In this document: positions 5,105-5,369 of the stretch, one piece after another
How the letters are laid out: each line of letters opens with the position of its first letter
Numbering within the stretch: the stretch's first letter is position 1
DNA from: Ruminococcaceae bacterium UBA866
GTDB taxonomy: Bacteria; Bacillota; Clostridia; Oscillospirales; Ruminococcaceae
Direction: 5' to 3'
NCBI GenBank assembly: GCA_002295325.1
Contig: DBGA01000086.1
Location: 5,550 to 10,918, forward strand
DNA: 5,369 nt
Position numbers and translations under genes: made by a program
The notes under the pieces: model-generated
What the model saw: only the letters and a program-made list of their open reading frames with translations
The model's database searches: none
Told to the model about the DNA's origin: nothing

Positions 5105-5369
5105 CTAATTTAATTCCTTTTGCTTTAAGCTGTATACAAAAGCGATTACTTCGGCAACTGCTTGATAAAACTGCTCTGGAATTTCTTGATTTATGTCAAC
5201 CGCATCATATAGTCCTCTTGCAAGCGGTTTATTTTCTACAGTAACGATGTCGTGTTCTTCAGCTACTTCCACAATCTTTAAGGCAACATGATCCATTCCT
5301 TTGGCAACCACCATAGGTGCACTATCTTTTTGGGGATCATATTTTATTGCGATTGCAAAGTGGGTAGGG
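5105..5369 (-). CDS. flhB: FlhB, C-terminal cytoplasmic domain (partial, N-terminus beyond window)
   Basis: This is the last 88 residues of FlhB, the inner-membrane export component that switches secretion from rod/hook to filament substrates. The visible part begins PTHFAIAIKYDP, the start of the autocleaved C-terminal fragment in the conserved N-P-T-H motif. The Asn codon lies just outside, and the last base of the window (C on the minus strand) fits AAC. The rest matches the FlhB CC domain: SAPMVVAKGMDHVALKI, then VENKPLARGLYDAVDI, IPEQFYQAVAEVIAFVY, ending LKQKELN and TAG. The first methionine in the visible frame (codon at 5314-5312) is internal, not a start. A short FlhB-C-only paralogue (FhlB/FlhX type) cannot be strictly excluded because the upstream part is missing, but the position before flhA favours flhB. 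A 112-base gap separates it from flhA. Confidence 0.93.
   Translation of the reverse strand, partial: PTHFAIAIKYDPQKDSAPMVVAKGMDHVALKIVEVAEEHDIVTVENKPLARGLYDAVDINQEIPEQFYQAVAEVIAFVYSLKQKELN

Noticed and set aside
1..5369. Mobile elements, CRISPR arrays, tRNA/rRNA genes, defence or other novel systems
   Set aside because: No transposase, terminal repeats, regular direct repeats or structural RNA patterns were seen; nearly all the sequence is accounted for by flagellar and chemotaxis genes.

Overview
The window is one block of flagellar and chemotaxis genes, all on the minus strand, so transcription runs from high to low coordinates. In that direction the order is: the C-terminal end of flhB (cut by the window edge), flhA, a sigma-28 gene of the FliA/SigD family, flgF, a flgG-type gene interrupted by one in-frame TAA, and the N-terminal two thirds of cheC (cut at position 1). 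The AT-rich DNA, the strong AGGAGG-type ribosome binding sites, the TTG start on the sigma gene, the presence of CheC and the FlhB-FlhA-sigma order all suggest a low-GC Gram-positive bacterium, most likely in the Clostridia. I cannot name a genus.

Layout: 5369-5105 flhB end; 5104-4993 an untranslated 112-base gap with inverted repeats and short leader frames; 4992-2941 flhA; 35-base gap; 2905-2117 sigma-28; 3-base gap; 2113-1367 flgF; a 135-base gap; 1231-470 flgG with the internal stop at 1012-1010; a 51-base gap with an AT-rich hairpin; 418-1 cheC. No convincing promoter or strong intrinsic terminator was found, so the block looks like an internal piece of a long fla/che operon.

How the genes work together: FlhB and FlhA are the substrate-specificity switch and the nonameric gate of the flagellar type III export apparatus. 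They secrete the rod subunits FlgF and FlgG, which form the axle between the basal body and the hook. The sigma-28 factor turns on late flagellar and chemotaxis genes. CheC dephosphorylates CheY-P and, in the Bacillus/Thermotoga scheme, works with CheD in adaptation.

The main anomaly is the flgG gene. Two fragments of 73 and 177 residues lie in the same frame and together make a normal-length FlgG (about 253 residues). They are separated only by a TAA where the family has a glutamine codon, plus two further codons. This may be a nonsense mutation (one C-to-T change), a sequencing or assembly error, or a stop-restart arrangement. Secondary points are the absence of flhF/flhG between flhA and the sigma gene, and an odd flhA leader with no ribosome binding site at the usual distance. 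I did not find evidence of a wholly new system; this is a conserved flagellar locus with some local peculiarities.
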